NCBI RefSeq assembly: GCF_003265345.1
Contig: NZ_QFWW01000006.1
Location: 117,079-181,078, forward strand
Source of the DNA: Lentzea terrae
GTDB lineage: Bacteria > Actinomycetota > Actinomycetes > Mycobacteriales > Pseudonocardiaceae
Direction of reading: 5' to 3'
DNA: 64,000 bases
Notes under the pieces: model-generated
Databases searched by the model: none
Told to the model about the DNA's origin: nothing
The model's input: only the letters and a program-made list of their open reading frames with translations
Made by a program: the position numbers and the translations under genes
Part shown: positions 1 to 8,967 of the stretch, piece by piece
Position numbering within the stretch: the first letter of the stretch is position 1
Layout: each line of letters begins with the position of its first letter

Positions 1-207
1 AAAAGACCTCACCAACGTTGGGAAGCATTGCGCATCACCTCCTCTCCCAAGCGCATCTCCAACTCGAGAAGCGCGGGATCCGGAGGGGCCCTGATCAAGT
101 CAGGGCCGGGCAACCGTTCCGCTCACGGCACAAGGCCGACCCGGCAGTCATGCCGCAAACCTTAGCCACCGCAGGCCGTTGTCCGCAATGGAATCTAGAC
201 TCCTCAC

Positions 208-1170
208 ATGCTGGAGACGTCCGCACGGCTGCTGAAGCTCCTCTCCTTGCTGCAGGTGCGGCGCGACTGGACGGGCCCGGAGCTCGCCGACCGGCTCAGC
301 GTCGACGTCCGCACGATCCGCCGTGACGTCGACAAGCTCCGCAGCCTCGGCTACCCCGTCACGTCCCTGCCCGGTGCGGCCGGCGGCTACCAGCTCGGCG
401 CCGGCGCGGAACTCCCACCGCTGCTGCTGGACGACGACGAAGCCGTCGCCGTGGCAGTAGGGCTGCGAACAGCCGCCAACGGCACGATCGCGGGCATCGA
501 GGAGACGTCGATCCGCGCCCTCACGAAACTGGAACAGGTCCTGCCACACCGACTGAGGCGACGAGTGCAGGCGCTCCAGGCCCACACCACTCCCCTGACC
601 AACGCGGGCCCCACAGTCGACCCCGAGACGCTCACGATCATCGCCGCCGCCTGCCGCGACCACCAGCAGCTGCGCTTCACCTATGCCCCAACGCAAGGCG
701 AGCCCGCGCAACGTCTCGTCGAACCTCAAGGCCTCGTGCACACCGGGCGGCGCTGGTACCTCGTCGCGTGGGACGTGTCCAAAGAGGACTGGCGCACGTT
801 CCGCGTCGACCGCATCCCCGACGAACCCACGCTCGCCGCACGCTTCACGCCGCGCGAACCGCCGGCCGAAAGCCTCGGCGAGTTCGTGTCCCGCCAGGTC
901 TCCTCGAACGTCTACACCTACCAGGCGGTGCTGACGATCCACGCGCCGCTGCAGGACGTCGCCGACCGCACCACGCCCATGTCGGCGGCGCTGGAGCCGA
1001 TCGACGACAACTCGTGCCGCATGCGCACCGGCGCCGACTCCCTCGACCGGATCGTGTTCCACCTGATGTTCCTCGGCTACGAGTTCACCGTGCACGAACC
1101 GCCGGAGCTCAGGGACCACATCCAAACGTCCATCAGCAGACTGCAGAACGCGATTGGAGTGCAAGGGTGA
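208..1170 (+). CDS. WYL-domain transcriptional regulator
   Basis: This is a 320-residue DNA-binding regulator of the DeoR-like HTH plus WYL class. A winged helix covers about residues 1-60, with the recognition helix in VDVRTIRRDVDKL. The WYL ligand-binding domain follows, with its signature in the GRRWYLVAWD segment near residue 185, and then a C-terminal WCX-type extension. Length and order match the family. The stop overlaps the start of the next gene by four bases (GTGA), so the two are very likely co-translated. WYL proteins sense nucleotides or small ligands; the ligand here cannot be told. Family call firm, target unknown. Confidence 0.9.
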   Translation: MLETSARLLKLLSLLQVRRDWTGPELADRLSVDVRTIRRDVDKLRSLGYPVTSLPGAAGGYQLGAGAELPPLLLDDDEAVAVAVGLRTAANGTIAGIEETSIRALTKLEQVLPHRLRRRVQALQAHTTPLTNAGPTVDPETLTIIAAACRDHQQLRFTYAPTQGEPAQRLVEPQGLVHTGRRWYLVAWDVSKEDWRTFRVDRIPDEPTLAARFTPREPPAESLGEFVSRQVSSNVYTYQAVLTIHAPLQDVADRTTPMSAALEPIDDNSCRMRTGADSLDRIVFHLMFLGYEFTVHEPPELRDHIQTSISRLQNAIGVQG

Positions 1171-2084
1171 CAGTGGACTTCGCGACGGTGGCCGACCCGT
1201 TCCGGCGGGAGCTGCTCGCGCACTGCTACCGGATGCTCGGCTCGCTGCACGACGCCGAGGACCTGGTGCAGGAGACGTATCTGCGCGCGTGGAAGTCGTA
1301 CGACCGGTTCGAAGGCCGTTCGTCGGTGCGCACCTGGCTGTACCGGATCGCGACGAACGTCTGCCTCACCGCGCTCGACACCCGCACGCGCCGCCCGCTG
1401 CCGTTCGGACTCGCCGCGAGCGCCACCGAAACCGACCCGCTCACCCAGGACCACGAGATCCCGTGGCTGGAGCCGTTCCCGACCGACCCGGCCGCGATCG
1501 TCACCGAACGCGAGTCCACCCGGCTGGCGTTCGTGGCGGCGCTCCAGCACCTGCCACCCCGGCAACGCGCGGTGCTGATCCTGCGCGACGTCCTCAAGCT
1601 GACGGCGGCCGAGACCGCCGACCAGCTCGACATGACCGTCGCGGCCGTCAACAGCGCCCTGCAGAGGGCCCACGCGCAGCTCAAGGACCTCAGCGAGGAC
1701 GCGGTCACCGAACCGGCCGACGCCAAACCGCTGCTGGACAGGTGGGTCAAAGCGTTCGAGGCCAAGGACATCCCGGCGATCATCGGCATGTTCACCGAGG
1801 ACGTCGTCTGGGAGATGCCGCCGTACCCGCAGTGGTACCGCGGCCCCGAGATGGTCGCGTGGCACCTCACGAACCAGTGCCCGGCCGTGCCGAACAGTGC
1901 GCGCATGATCGCCGTGGAAGCCAACGGCCAGCCCGCGTACGGCCTCTACTTGAGAGCAGAGGACGACGTGTTCCGGCCGTTCAACCTCCAGGTGCTGGAG
2001 ATCGAAGACGACCGGATCACGCACGTCTCGTCGTTCTTCGACCTCAGTCTGTTCCCGAAGTTCGGGCTGCCTTCGACCGCATGA
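1167..2084 (+). CDS. Sigma-70 family (ECF) sigma factor with SnoaL-like C-terminus
   Basis: This 305-residue sigma factor directs RNA polymerase to a specific promoter set. Region 2 begins near residue 7 (LLAHCYRMLGSLHDAEDLVQ). Region 4 lies near residues 130-180, with LPPRQRAVLILRDVL and a helix-turn-helix. The last 120 residues (LLDRWVKAFEAKDIPAIIGM onward) form a SnoaL-like fold, as in the SigG/SigX5 group, where this tail takes part in autoregulation instead of a classic anti-sigma factor. The GTG start at 1167 overlaps the upstream stop, so the WYL protein is a candidate controller. The 3' end runs 41 bases into the convergent metallophosphoesterase gene. Confidence 0.9.
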   Translation: MTVDFATVADPFRRELLAHCYRMLGSLHDAEDLVQETYLRAWKSYDRFEGRSSVRTWLYRIATNVCLTALDTRTRRPLPFGLAASATETDPLTQDHEIPWLEPFPTDPAAIVTERESTRLAFVAALQHLPPRQRAVLILRDVLKLTAAETADQLDMTVAAVNSALQRAHAQLKDLSEDAVTEPADAKPLLDRWVKAFEAKDIPAIIGMFTEDVVWEMPPYPQWYRGPEMVAWHLTNQCPAVPNSARMIAVEANGQPAYGLYLRAEDDVFRPFNLQVLEIEDDRITHVSSFFDLSLFPKFGLPSTA

Positions 2085-3810
2085 ACTCGGAGCGGTCGAG
2101 CGGCCGACTCACCACGCGCATGTCGCCGATCCAGCCGTACAACGACTTCTCGACGATCTTGTTGTACGCGTAGGCACCGACGAGCCACGGGTCACCGGCG
2201 GTGGAGATGCCGCGCGCCGGCGTGGACGGGTTGCGCAGCAAGGGCGAGCCGTCCACGTACAACGTGGTGTGCGTACCGTCGTTGACCACCGCGACGTGCC
2301 ACCACGTCTCGTACGGCATCTCGTGGCCCCAGTTCGTGGAGATGCCCGGCAGGTTGCGAGGAAACACCGCCCACTGCAGGCTGCCACCGCCCGCGAGGTT
2401 CAGCGTGGCGATCGGCTCGCTCGGGTCGTCCCCGGTCTTGCCCGCCGCCGAACCGGGCGCGAGCTTGGTGAACAACCCGCACCACGGGTGGTTGAAGTCC
2501 TTGGGCAGCTTGAGGAACAGCTCGATCGTGTAGCCGCGCTCGAACGTCTGCTTGTTGAGCGGCGCACCGTCCACAGTGGTCAGGTAGCCGTTCTTGCCGA
2601 AGTACAACGAGCGGTGCGACGGCGCGAACCGGTGGTGGTCGTCAGACCCGGTGAGCGTGCCGGTCTGCTTGAGGTCGTTCCCGTTGCCCGACAGGTCCTT
2701 CAACCCCTCGCCGAGCCGCCAGTACGCGACGGTGCCCGGCACCACCACGTCGCGGGCCGGCTGCGCGGGCGGCAGGACCGGCGGGTCGAACCGGGCGAAC
2801 CGCTGCTCGAAGTCGATCGGCACGCTGAACCGGTCGGCCGGTCCGGTCAGCTCGATCTCCTTGCGCTCCAACGGGTTGAGCGTCCGCTTGCCGAGCAGCC
2901 ACGGCGACAACGTGCGCACGTCGATCGTCTTGCGGTCGAGGTCGAAGTGGTAGAGCCGGATCATCGCGCCGCCGCCGTAGTAGCGGTCCTGGTAGTTCGT
3001 GATGTGCACGTGCACGTCGTTGCCCGCGGCGTTGCGCATCGTCGCCCGCGCCGGCGGCCAGAAGTGCCCGTTCAAAGTCAGGAAGATCTGGTCGTTGTCC
3101 TTGATCAGCTCGTCCCACAGCTTGCGGCCGTAGTCGGACATCGTGGCGTTGCCCTCGCCGCCGTCGTAGACCAGCTCGTGCGTGGTGAGGATGACCGGCA
3201 GCTTGGCGTGCTGCTTCAGCACCTCACGCGCCCACGCGAAGCCCTTGGCCGACATGCGCCAGTCCAGCGCCAGGACCAGCCACTCCTTGCCGGCGGCCCG
3301 GAAGACGTGGAACGAGTTGTAGCCGTCCGCGCTCGCTCCCCGGAACGTCGGCGAGTGCCGGAACCGGGCAGGGCCGAACCTGTCCAGGTACGGCGTGCGG
3401 CCGCGCTGGTCGTCGGTGCGCGAGTCCGGCAGGTCGTGGTTGCCCGCGAGCACGCTGTACCCGACCCTGCGCCGGTCGAGCACCTCGAACCGCGCGCTGA
3501 TGTCGTCGATCTCGCTCTTCTGCCCGTTCTCGACGAGGTCGCCGAGGTGGCTGATGAAGACGATGTTCTCCGACTTCTGGTGGTCGATCAGGTACTGCAG
3601 CGTCGCCTTCATCGGCGCCGAGTCGCCGCGGTCCAGGTCGAACATGTACTGCGTGTCCGGGATCACGGCGAGCGTGAACCGCCGCGCCTCCGGGTCGGGC
3701 CGACCGCCCTTGACAACGATGTCGGCGTTGGCGGAACCGGGCGTGACCAGGGCGGCAGCGGCGGCGGTCGCACCGGTGCCGAGCAGAAAAGAACGACGAG
3801 ACGCGGTCAT
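2044..3810 (-). CDS. Tat-exported metallophosphoesterase with LamG domain
   Basis: This is a predicted secreted calcineurin-like phosphoesterase of 588 residues. The chosen ATG gives a twin-arginine signal (SRRSFLLGTG, then a hydrophobic stretch ending near PGSANA). Metal-binding motifs appear in order: PDTQY, GDLVENG, GNHD, TTHELV and NGHF, which together bind a two-metal centre. From about residue 355 a concanavalin/LamG-like domain begins (VAYWRLGEG), probably binding carbohydrate or surface material. An upstream in-frame start would put residues before the Tat motif and is less likely. The substrate is unknown. The gene overlaps the sigma factor tail-to-tail. Confidence 0.85.
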   Translation of the reverse strand: MTASRRSFLLGTGATAAAAALVTPGSANADIVVKGGRPDPEARRFTLAVIPDTQYMFDLDRGDSAPMKATLQYLIDHQKSENIVFISHLGDLVENGQKSEIDDISARFEVLDRRRVGYSVLAGNHDLPDSRTDDQRGRTPYLDRFGPARFRHSPTFRGASADGYNSFHVFRAAGKEWLVLALDWRMSAKGFAWAREVLKQHAKLPVILTTHELVYDGGEGNATMSDYGRKLWDELIKDNDQIFLTLNGHFWPPARATMRNAAGNDVHVHITNYQDRYYGGGAMIRLYHFDLDRKTIDVRTLSPWLLGKRTLNPLERKEIELTGPADRFSVPIDFEQRFARFDPPVLPPAQPARDVVVPGTVAYWRLGEGLKDLSGNGNDLKQTGTLTGSDDHHRFAPSHRSLYFGKNGYLTTVDGAPLNKQTFERGYTIELFLKLPKDFNHPWCGLFTKLAPGSAAGKTGDDPSEPIATLNLAGGGSLQWAVFPRNLPGISTNWGHEMPYETWWHVAVVNDGTHTTLYVDGSPLLRNPSTPARGISTAGDPWLVGAYAYNKIVEKSLYGWIGDMRVVSRPLDRSEFMRSKAARTSGTD

Positions 3811-3903
3811 GGCGCGGACCATAAGTGTCCTTGACCAACGCCAGGCCAACAGCAAGCAAAACCTGGTCGAGGGACATCCAGCGGGTCGATAGCATCGCTA
3901 ACT

Positions 3904-4623
3904 ATGTCTTGGGGGTTGCTGGTCGTCGCAGGTGTCGTCGTCGCTTTCGGAGGGCTGCTGCAGGGTCTGATCGGCTTCGGTCTGGCGCTCGTCGCCGTGC
4001 CGCTGCTCGCACTGCTGGATCCCGCACTCGTCCCGGTGCCCGTGCTGGTCGTCGCCAGCGCGCACGCGATGATGTCGCTGGTCAGGGAGTTCGGCCACGT
4101 CGACTGGCGCGGCGTCGGCTGGGCGATGCTCGGCCGCCTGCCGGGCACCGTCATCGGCATCTGGATCGTCGACTCGCTCGACCAGAAGAGCTTCGGCGTG
4201 GTGGTCGGCGCGGCGGTGCTGGCGTGCGTGCTGCTCTCGGTCATCTCGTGGCGCCCGCAGCCCACGCCGCCCTCCCTCGTCACGGCCGGGGTCGCGAGCG
4301 GGTCGTTCGGCACGGCGACGTCGATCGGCGGCCCGATGGTGGCGCTGCTCTACCAGAACCAGGAGGGCCCGCAGGTCAGGGCGACGCTGGCGGCGTTCTT
4401 CACGCTGGGCTCCGTCGTCTCGATCATCGGCCTCACCGCCACGGGGAACGTGACCGCGCACCAGCTGTGGTCCGGGGTGCTGCTGATCCCGTTCCTGGTG
4501 GCCGGGTTCCTGCTCTCGGGACCGTTGCGCAAGAAGTTCGACGCGGGCGGCATCCGGACCCCTATGTTGATCGTGGCCGGGGCGAGCGCCGTGGTGCTGA
4601 TCGTGAGGAGCGCGTTGCTGTGA
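3904..4623 (+). CDS. TauE/SafE family sulfite exporter-like membrane protein
   Basis: This 239-residue protein is mostly hydrophobic, with about seven to eight membrane helices. It has the two repeated halves typical of TauE/SafE anion exporters, including a glycine-rich GGLLQGLIGFGLALV start and a second SGSFGTATSIGGPMVAL segment. The family moves sulfite, sulfoacetate or other organic anions across the membrane. The start lies 93 bases from the divergent phosphoesterase start, so the two may share a promoter region. The stop overlaps the next gene by four bases, indicating co-translation. The substrate cannot be inferred. Confidence 0.85.
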   Translation: MSWGLLVVAGVVVAFGGLLQGLIGFGLALVAVPLLALLDPALVPVPVLVVASAHAMMSLVREFGHVDWRGVGWAMLGRLPGTVIGIWIVDSLDQKSFGVVVGAAVLACVLLSVISWRPQPTPPSLVTAGVASGSFGTATSIGGPMVALLYQNQEGPQVRATLAAFFTLGSVVSIIGLTATGNVTAHQLWSGVLLIPFLVAGFLLSGPLRKKFDAGGIRTPMLIVAGASAVVLIVRSALL

Positions 4624-5600
4624 TCTGGGGGACGGCCATCTTCGGGGCGGCACTCGCTGCGCTCGCCCTGATCAACGAACAGCTGCACTGGCTGCCACCG
4701 CTTCAGTTCGCCGCACTGGCGGTCGCGGTCCTGCTGATCGTCGTGGCACCGCGTCCCGCCTGGGTCGCGCTGGTGATCTCCGGAATCGCCGCGTACTCGG
4801 TGCGCTCGGTGTTCATGATGGTCGAGTTCGGGCACCTCGACTCCGTCTGCCTCAACGGCAGCGCCATGTGCAGCGGCACCGAGCCCGGCTGGTACACCGG
4901 CGACGAGAAGTTCTACTCCCCCGACGTCACCAGGTTCTTCCTCGAACTGCCGGTCGTACCGGCGTGGGTGGTCGCCATCGGTGTGCTGGGCTGGTCGATC
5001 CGGCGAGCCAGTTGGCGCACCGCGATCGCAGGAGCGGTGTACGCCGTGGCGGTGGTGGCGATGCCGTACGAGGCCCCGATCGTGCTGTTCGCCGCCGCCG
5101 CGGCCGCCGCGGGTCCTCGCCGGGACGCGCACTACCTGGCGGGCATCGGGATTCTGGCACTCGCGCTGATGGATCAGCGGGGACCGTGGACGTTGCTGAT
5201 CACGATCGTCGCGATCACCGCGACACTCGCACTGGCGGTCCGGGCCATGGTCAGGAAGGACGGCGTCAACGGTGCCGTGGCTCTGGTGTCGCTGGCATCA
5301 GCCTCGCTGACGCCGTTCCTCAGTGCGGGTGTGCTGCTGATCGCAACAGCGATCAAGCAACGCACGTGGGCCGTGTTCGCGGTCTGCGCGATCGGTGCGC
5401 TGGCCGCGGGTCAGACCCTCATTCCGAACGACGAGCCGACGACGGGCTTCACCACGATCAGGGGCGTGCCCATGAGCTCGAGCTTCGCCGAGGAGCCGAA
5501 CAACCCGGCCTGGCTGATCGTGACCGGCGTGCTCCTGGCGATTGCGGCGGTGACGGTGCTGTACCGCCACCGCCGCAAGATCGATCAGGCGAACGGCTGA
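4620..5600 (+). CDS. Uncharacterised multi-pass membrane protein
   Basis: I do not recognise this 326-residue protein. It starts with GTG overlapping the exporter stop (GTGA) and contains roughly nine hydrophobic helices. A longer extracytoplasmic loop near residues 68-105 carries two cysteines (SVCLNGSAMCSG) that could form a disulfide, followed by aromatic-rich residues. The C-terminus ends in a basic tail (YRHRRKID), suggesting a cytoplasmic end. Coupling to the TauE-like gene suggests a shared membrane role. The last 16 bases overlap the convergent hydrolase gene. Confidence 0.75.
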   Translation: MIWGTAIFGAALAALALINEQLHWLPPLQFAALAVAVLLIVVAPRPAWVALVISGIAAYSVRSVFMMVEFGHLDSVCLNGSAMCSGTEPGWYTGDEKFYSPDVTRFFLELPVVPAWVVAIGVLGWSIRRASWRTAIAGAVYAVAVVAMPYEAPIVLFAAAAAAAGPRRDAHYLAGIGILALALMDQRGPWTLLITIVAITATLALAVRAMVRKDGVNGAVALVSLASASLTPFLSAGVLLIATAIKQRTWAVFAVCAIGALAAGQTLIPNDEPTTGFTTIRGVPMSSSFAEEPNNPAWLIVTGVLLAIAAVTVLYRHRRKIDQANG

Positions 5601-7210
5601 ACGTTCGGCTGGAACACCGAACCGTCAACCGGCGCTTCGAGGTCCACCAGGTACTTCGCCACGGCCGCGTCCGTGCCGGCCGAGCGGCCCAGGATGCAGT
5701 GGCCGAACGAGTCGACGCTGATCAGCCGCGCGTTGCTGAGCTGCTTGGCCATGCGCTGCGAGAACAGGTACTGCGTCGCCGGGTCGTAGTAGTTGCCCAC
5801 CACGACGATCGGGTTCTTGGTGTGGCGGTTCCACGGGCCGATCCAGCGGTCCGGGTGGCGCGTCGGCCACGTCGGGCACGTCATCAGGTCCGCAGCCGCC
5901 TGGTAGCGGCCGAACGTGGGCGACTCCTTCTCCCACTTGTTCGCCGTCTGCTCCCAGAAGCGGTTCGTCCGCGCGAACGGCTTGTCGATGCAGTTCACCG
6001 CGAAGTACGAGTCGTCGGCGGTGTACGGGGTGTCCGCCAGCGGGTCCACGTCCCAGCGGCCGTTACCGGTCGCCGGAGCCGGAACGTCCACAACGGACGC
6101 TTCAGCACTGAGCGCGGCCGCGGACGCCTCGGCCGGGTTGAGGGCCACGTGGACCTTCTGCAGCCACGGCACCAGCGTGTTGATCCGCGCCACCGAGTAC
6201 AGGTCGCCGGCGACGCGGCCCACGACGGTGGACAGCGAGACCGGAGCGGGCTCACCCGGCACGGTGACCGGGCCGTTCTTCCGCAGCGCCGCCTTCATGT
6301 TCTCGAACTTCTGGCGGGAGTTGCCGGAGAACGCGCACTTGGCCGTGCCGACCGAGTCGCAGCGCTTGAGCATCGCGTCGAGCGCGATCTCGAAACCCTT
6401 GGCGCGCTGGCGGTCGTACTCGGTGCCGTTGGTCAGGCGCAGCTGCGGGTCGACGTTGCCGTCGATCACCATCGCCCGCGTGCGGTGCGGGAAGATGTTC
6501 GCGTACGTCGAGCCGAGCAGCGTGCCGTAGGAGAAGCCGACGAAATTCAGCTGCTTGTCGCCGACGGCCTCGCGCATGACGTCGAGGTCGCGCGCGACGG
6601 CCTCGGTCGACATGTGGTTGAGCAGCGGACCGGCGTTGATCTTGCAGTAGTCGGTGTAGGCCTTCGACTGCCGCAGCGAGCTGGCGATCTCCTCCTTGGT
6701 GATCGGGAGGCTGAACCAGCCCTCGTTCACCGCGTCGGCCTCTTCCTGGGTGCGGAAGCAGCGCAACGGCGCACTGCGGGCGACACCGCGCGGGTCGAAG
6801 CCCACGATGTCGAACCGGTCCAGCACGGATGCCGGGAAGTAGTTCTTCGCGACAGCGCCGCGGACGTAACCGGAACCACCGGGACCACCGGGGTTGAGGA
6901 AGATCGACCCGATCTTGCGCGACGGGTCGTTCGCGGGCCGCTTCATCATGGCGATGCCCGTCTTCTCACCGCGCGGACGCGAGTGGTCGACGGGCACTTC
7001 CTGGACGGCGCAGCTGAGCCGCGCCTTCTCCTCGGGCGTCACGGAGGCCGGAAGGGCAGCGAGCTCGTTCGCCGCGCACTGCCCCCAGGCAGCGGGTCTG
7101 ACGGAAGATGCCTCGGTCTGGGCACTTGCGGTGCCCAGACCGGAAACAACAGTGCCGAGCACGAGCGAGGACGCCAGTGCCAGGCGGACGGATGCAGAGG
7201 TGTACGTCAC
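5585..7210 (-). CDS. Secreted alpha/beta hydrolase (tripeptidyl aminopeptidase-like)
   Basis: This is a 541-residue exported serine hydrolase. An N-terminal signal peptide of about 31 residues ends near GTASAQ. The oxyanion region NPGGPGGSGY and the nucleophile elbow GFSYGTLLG are typical of the SCO7095/Tap family of mycelium-associated tripeptidyl or prolyl aminopeptidases. The C-terminal TAP-like domain supplies the acid (NYYDPATQ) and histidine (FGHC). It probably trims peptides outside the cell or releases acyl groups. Standalone gene; family certain, substrate not. Confidence 0.88.
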   Translation of the reverse strand: MTYTSASVRLALASSLVLGTVVSGLGTASAQTEASSVRPAAWGQCAANELAALPASVTPEEKARLSCAVQEVPVDHSRPRGEKTGIAMMKRPANDPSRKIGSIFLNPGGPGGSGYVRGAVAKNYFPASVLDRFDIVGFDPRGVARSAPLRCFRTQEEADAVNEGWFSLPITKEEIASSLRQSKAYTDYCKINAGPLLNHMSTEAVARDLDVMREAVGDKQLNFVGFSYGTLLGSTYANIFPHRTRAMVIDGNVDPQLRLTNGTEYDRQRAKGFEIALDAMLKRCDSVGTAKCAFSGNSRQKFENMKAALRKNGPVTVPGEPAPVSLSTVVGRVAGDLYSVARINTLVPWLQKVHVALNPAEASAAALSAEASVVDVPAPATGNGRWDVDPLADTPYTADDSYFAVNCIDKPFARTNRFWEQTANKWEKESPTFGRYQAAADLMTCPTWPTRHPDRWIGPWNRHTKNPIVVVGNYYDPATQYLFSQRMAKQLSNARLISVDSFGHCILGRSAGTDAAVAKYLVDLEAPVDGSVFQPNVQPFA

Positions 7211-7269
7211 TGATGCACCCCATCACCGACGGTGCACCGTTTGTACCCGCCTATCGGAGGGTTGTGTCC

Positions 7270-8241
7270 CTAGACGGCCTGGGCCAATGAGACGGCGAAC
7301 CTGCCCTCCGTGTCGGTCCACCAGCGGTGCAAGGAAAAACCGCCCTGCTCCAGCTCCTTCCGCACACCTTCCTCGCGAAACTTCGCCGAGACTTCCGTCC
7401 GCAGTTCTTCACCTTCGCGGAACTCAACGGTCAACCCGAGCTCGGCGAGCGAAACGCGCATGTCTCGCTTGGCGCGCAACCGCATCTCGATCCATTCCTG
7501 CTCGGCGTTCCACAACGCCACGTGCTCGAACGCCTCGACGTCGAAATCACCGCCGACCTCGCGGTTCAGCACGTTCAACACGTTGCGGTTGAACTCGGCC
7601 GTGACGCCCTGCGCGTCGTCGTACGCGCGCACCAGCACTTCGGGATCCTTCACCAGGTCCGTGCCGAGCAGCAGCCACTCCCCCGGCTCCAGCACGTCGC
7701 GGACGGTGCGGAAGAACTTTTCCCGCTCCTCTGGAATCAGGTTGCCGATCGTGCCGCCCAGGAACGCCACCACGCGCGGTGACTCGCCCGGCAGCAACGA
7801 GAGGTGCTGCGTGAAGTCGCCGACCACGCCGTGCACGCGCAGGCCGGGGTAGGCCGCCATGATCGCGTGCGCCGCGTCGGTGAGGGCCGACACCGAGACG
7901 TCCAGCGGCACGAACTCCTGCAACGTGCCGTGCTCACGCAGCGCACTCAAAAGCAACCGCGTCTTCTCCGACGAGCCGGAACCCAGCTCCACCAACGAAT
8001 GCGCCCCGGTCGTCGCCGCGATCTCACCCGCGCGGCCGGCCAGCACCTCGCGTTCGGCACGCGTCGGGTAGTACTCGGGCAGCCGCGTGATGTCCTCGAA
8101 CAACGCGCTGCCCACCGCGTCGTAGAACCACTTCGGCGACACCCACTTCGGGTCTGCCGTCAGCCCGGCGCGCACGTCGGCACGTAACGCGTGTGCGGCG
8201 TCCTCCGGCTTGAGATGAACGTCCAGCACCGGCTCGGTCAT
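7270..8241 (-). CDS. egtD: L-histidine N-alpha-methyltransferase EgtD
   Basis: EgtD trimethylates histidine to hercynine using S-adenosylmethionine, the first committed step of ergothioneine synthesis. The 323-residue length is standard. The SAM-binding loop ELGSGSSEKT and the later FLGGTIGNL and TEVSAKF segments are hallmark EgtD motifs. Its start overlaps the egtC stop by four bases, so it is the last gene of a tightly coupled egtA-egtB-egtC-egtD operon. Confidence 0.97.
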   Translation of the reverse strand: MTEPVLDVHLKPEDAAHALRADVRAGLTADPKWVSPKWFYDAVGSALFEDITRLPEYYPTRAEREVLAGRAGEIAATTGAHSLVELGSGSSEKTRLLLSALREHGTLQEFVPLDVSVSALTDAAHAIMAAYPGLRVHGVVGDFTQHLSLLPGESPRVVAFLGGTIGNLIPEEREKFFRTVRDVLEPGEWLLLGTDLVKDPEVLVRAYDDAQGVTAEFNRNVLNVLNREVGGDFDVEAFEHVALWNAEQEWIEMRLRAKRDMRVSLAELGLTVEFREGEELRTEVSAKFREEGVRKELEQGGFSLHRWWTDTEGRFAVSLAQAV

Positions 8242-8963
8242 ATCGGTCGAACCTCCACAGTGGATGGCACAGCGGTGACCACGTGCCGGTCGGGGATCTC
8301 CCGCCAGGCAGGGTCGTCGTCAAGCGGTTCGGACGCGATCGTCACGCCCTGGCCTTTCTGCAGCACCCACAGGGCGTGTGTCCACGTCGTCCCCACGAGC
8401 ACTTCTCCGTTGGTCAGCAGGAAGTTCAGGCGCGAGTTCGGAGCCGCGTCCGCCACCTCCTGCACGAGTTCAACAAGCGCCTGCGCCGGGTTCTTCCCGG
8501 TCTCCAGGCGACGTCTCAGCACCGTCCACAACAGCGCGGAGTCGGTCGGTGCGTCCATCGTGAGCAGATCGGTCACGTCCAGCGTCTTCGCGAGCCCGGC
8601 CACCGTGCCGGGCCAGCCGTCAACGCGGCCGTTGTGGCTGAACAACCACGTGCCGTCGGTGAACGGCGCACACGCCGCATCGGACACCGGCATACCGGCG
8701 GTAGCCGAGCGCACCGCCGCCAGGAAAGCCGTCGACTCGGTGTTGGCCAGCTGACGCAGGTTCGGGTCGCTCCACAACGTGCCCGCACGCCGGTAGCGGA
8801 CCGGGCCGGGGAACCAGCCGACGCCGTAGCCGTCGACGTTCACGGTTCCGCCGGCCCGCATGTCCGCGGGCAGGTACGACTGGTGCTCCAACGAATGCGG
8901 TGCGTCGTAGAGCATGCTGGCCAACGGCACGGCGGTGCCCAGGTAAGCCAGATGGCGGCACAT
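8238..8963 (-). CDS. egtC: Gamma-glutamyl-hercynylcysteine sulfoxide hydrolase EgtC
   Basis: EgtC removes the glutamate from gamma-glutamyl-hercynylcysteine sulfoxide. It is a class II glutamine amidotransferase-like Ntn hydrolase of 241 residues. The ATG chosen puts the catalytic cysteine at position 2 (MCRHLAYLG), which decides the start; the open frame extends upstream but would bury that cysteine. The substrate-pocket segment WLFSHNGRVDG is present. The start is four bases after the egtB stop. Confidence 0.95.
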   Translation of the reverse strand: MCRHLAYLGTAVPLASMLYDAPHSLEHQSYLPADMRAGGTVNVDGYGVGWFPGPVRYRRAGTLWSDPNLRQLANTESTAFLAAVRSATAGMPVSDAACAPFTDGTWLFSHNGRVDGWPGTVAGLAKTLDVTDLLTMDAPTDSALLWTVLRRRLETGKNPAQALVELVQEVADAAPNSRLNFLLTNGEVLVGTTWTHALWVLQKGQGVTIASEPLDDDPAWREIPDRHVVTAVPSTVEVRPI

Positions 8964-8967
8964 CGGG

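Noticed and set aside
18..326. Open frame at the left edge
   Set aside because: Overlaps the WYL gene in another frame, no ribosome-binding site or domain.
2269..3834. 521-codon open frame antisense to the metallophosphoesterase
   Set aside because: Arg/Val-rich composition with no domain, exact mirror of a well-supported gene; a GC-rich shadow frame.
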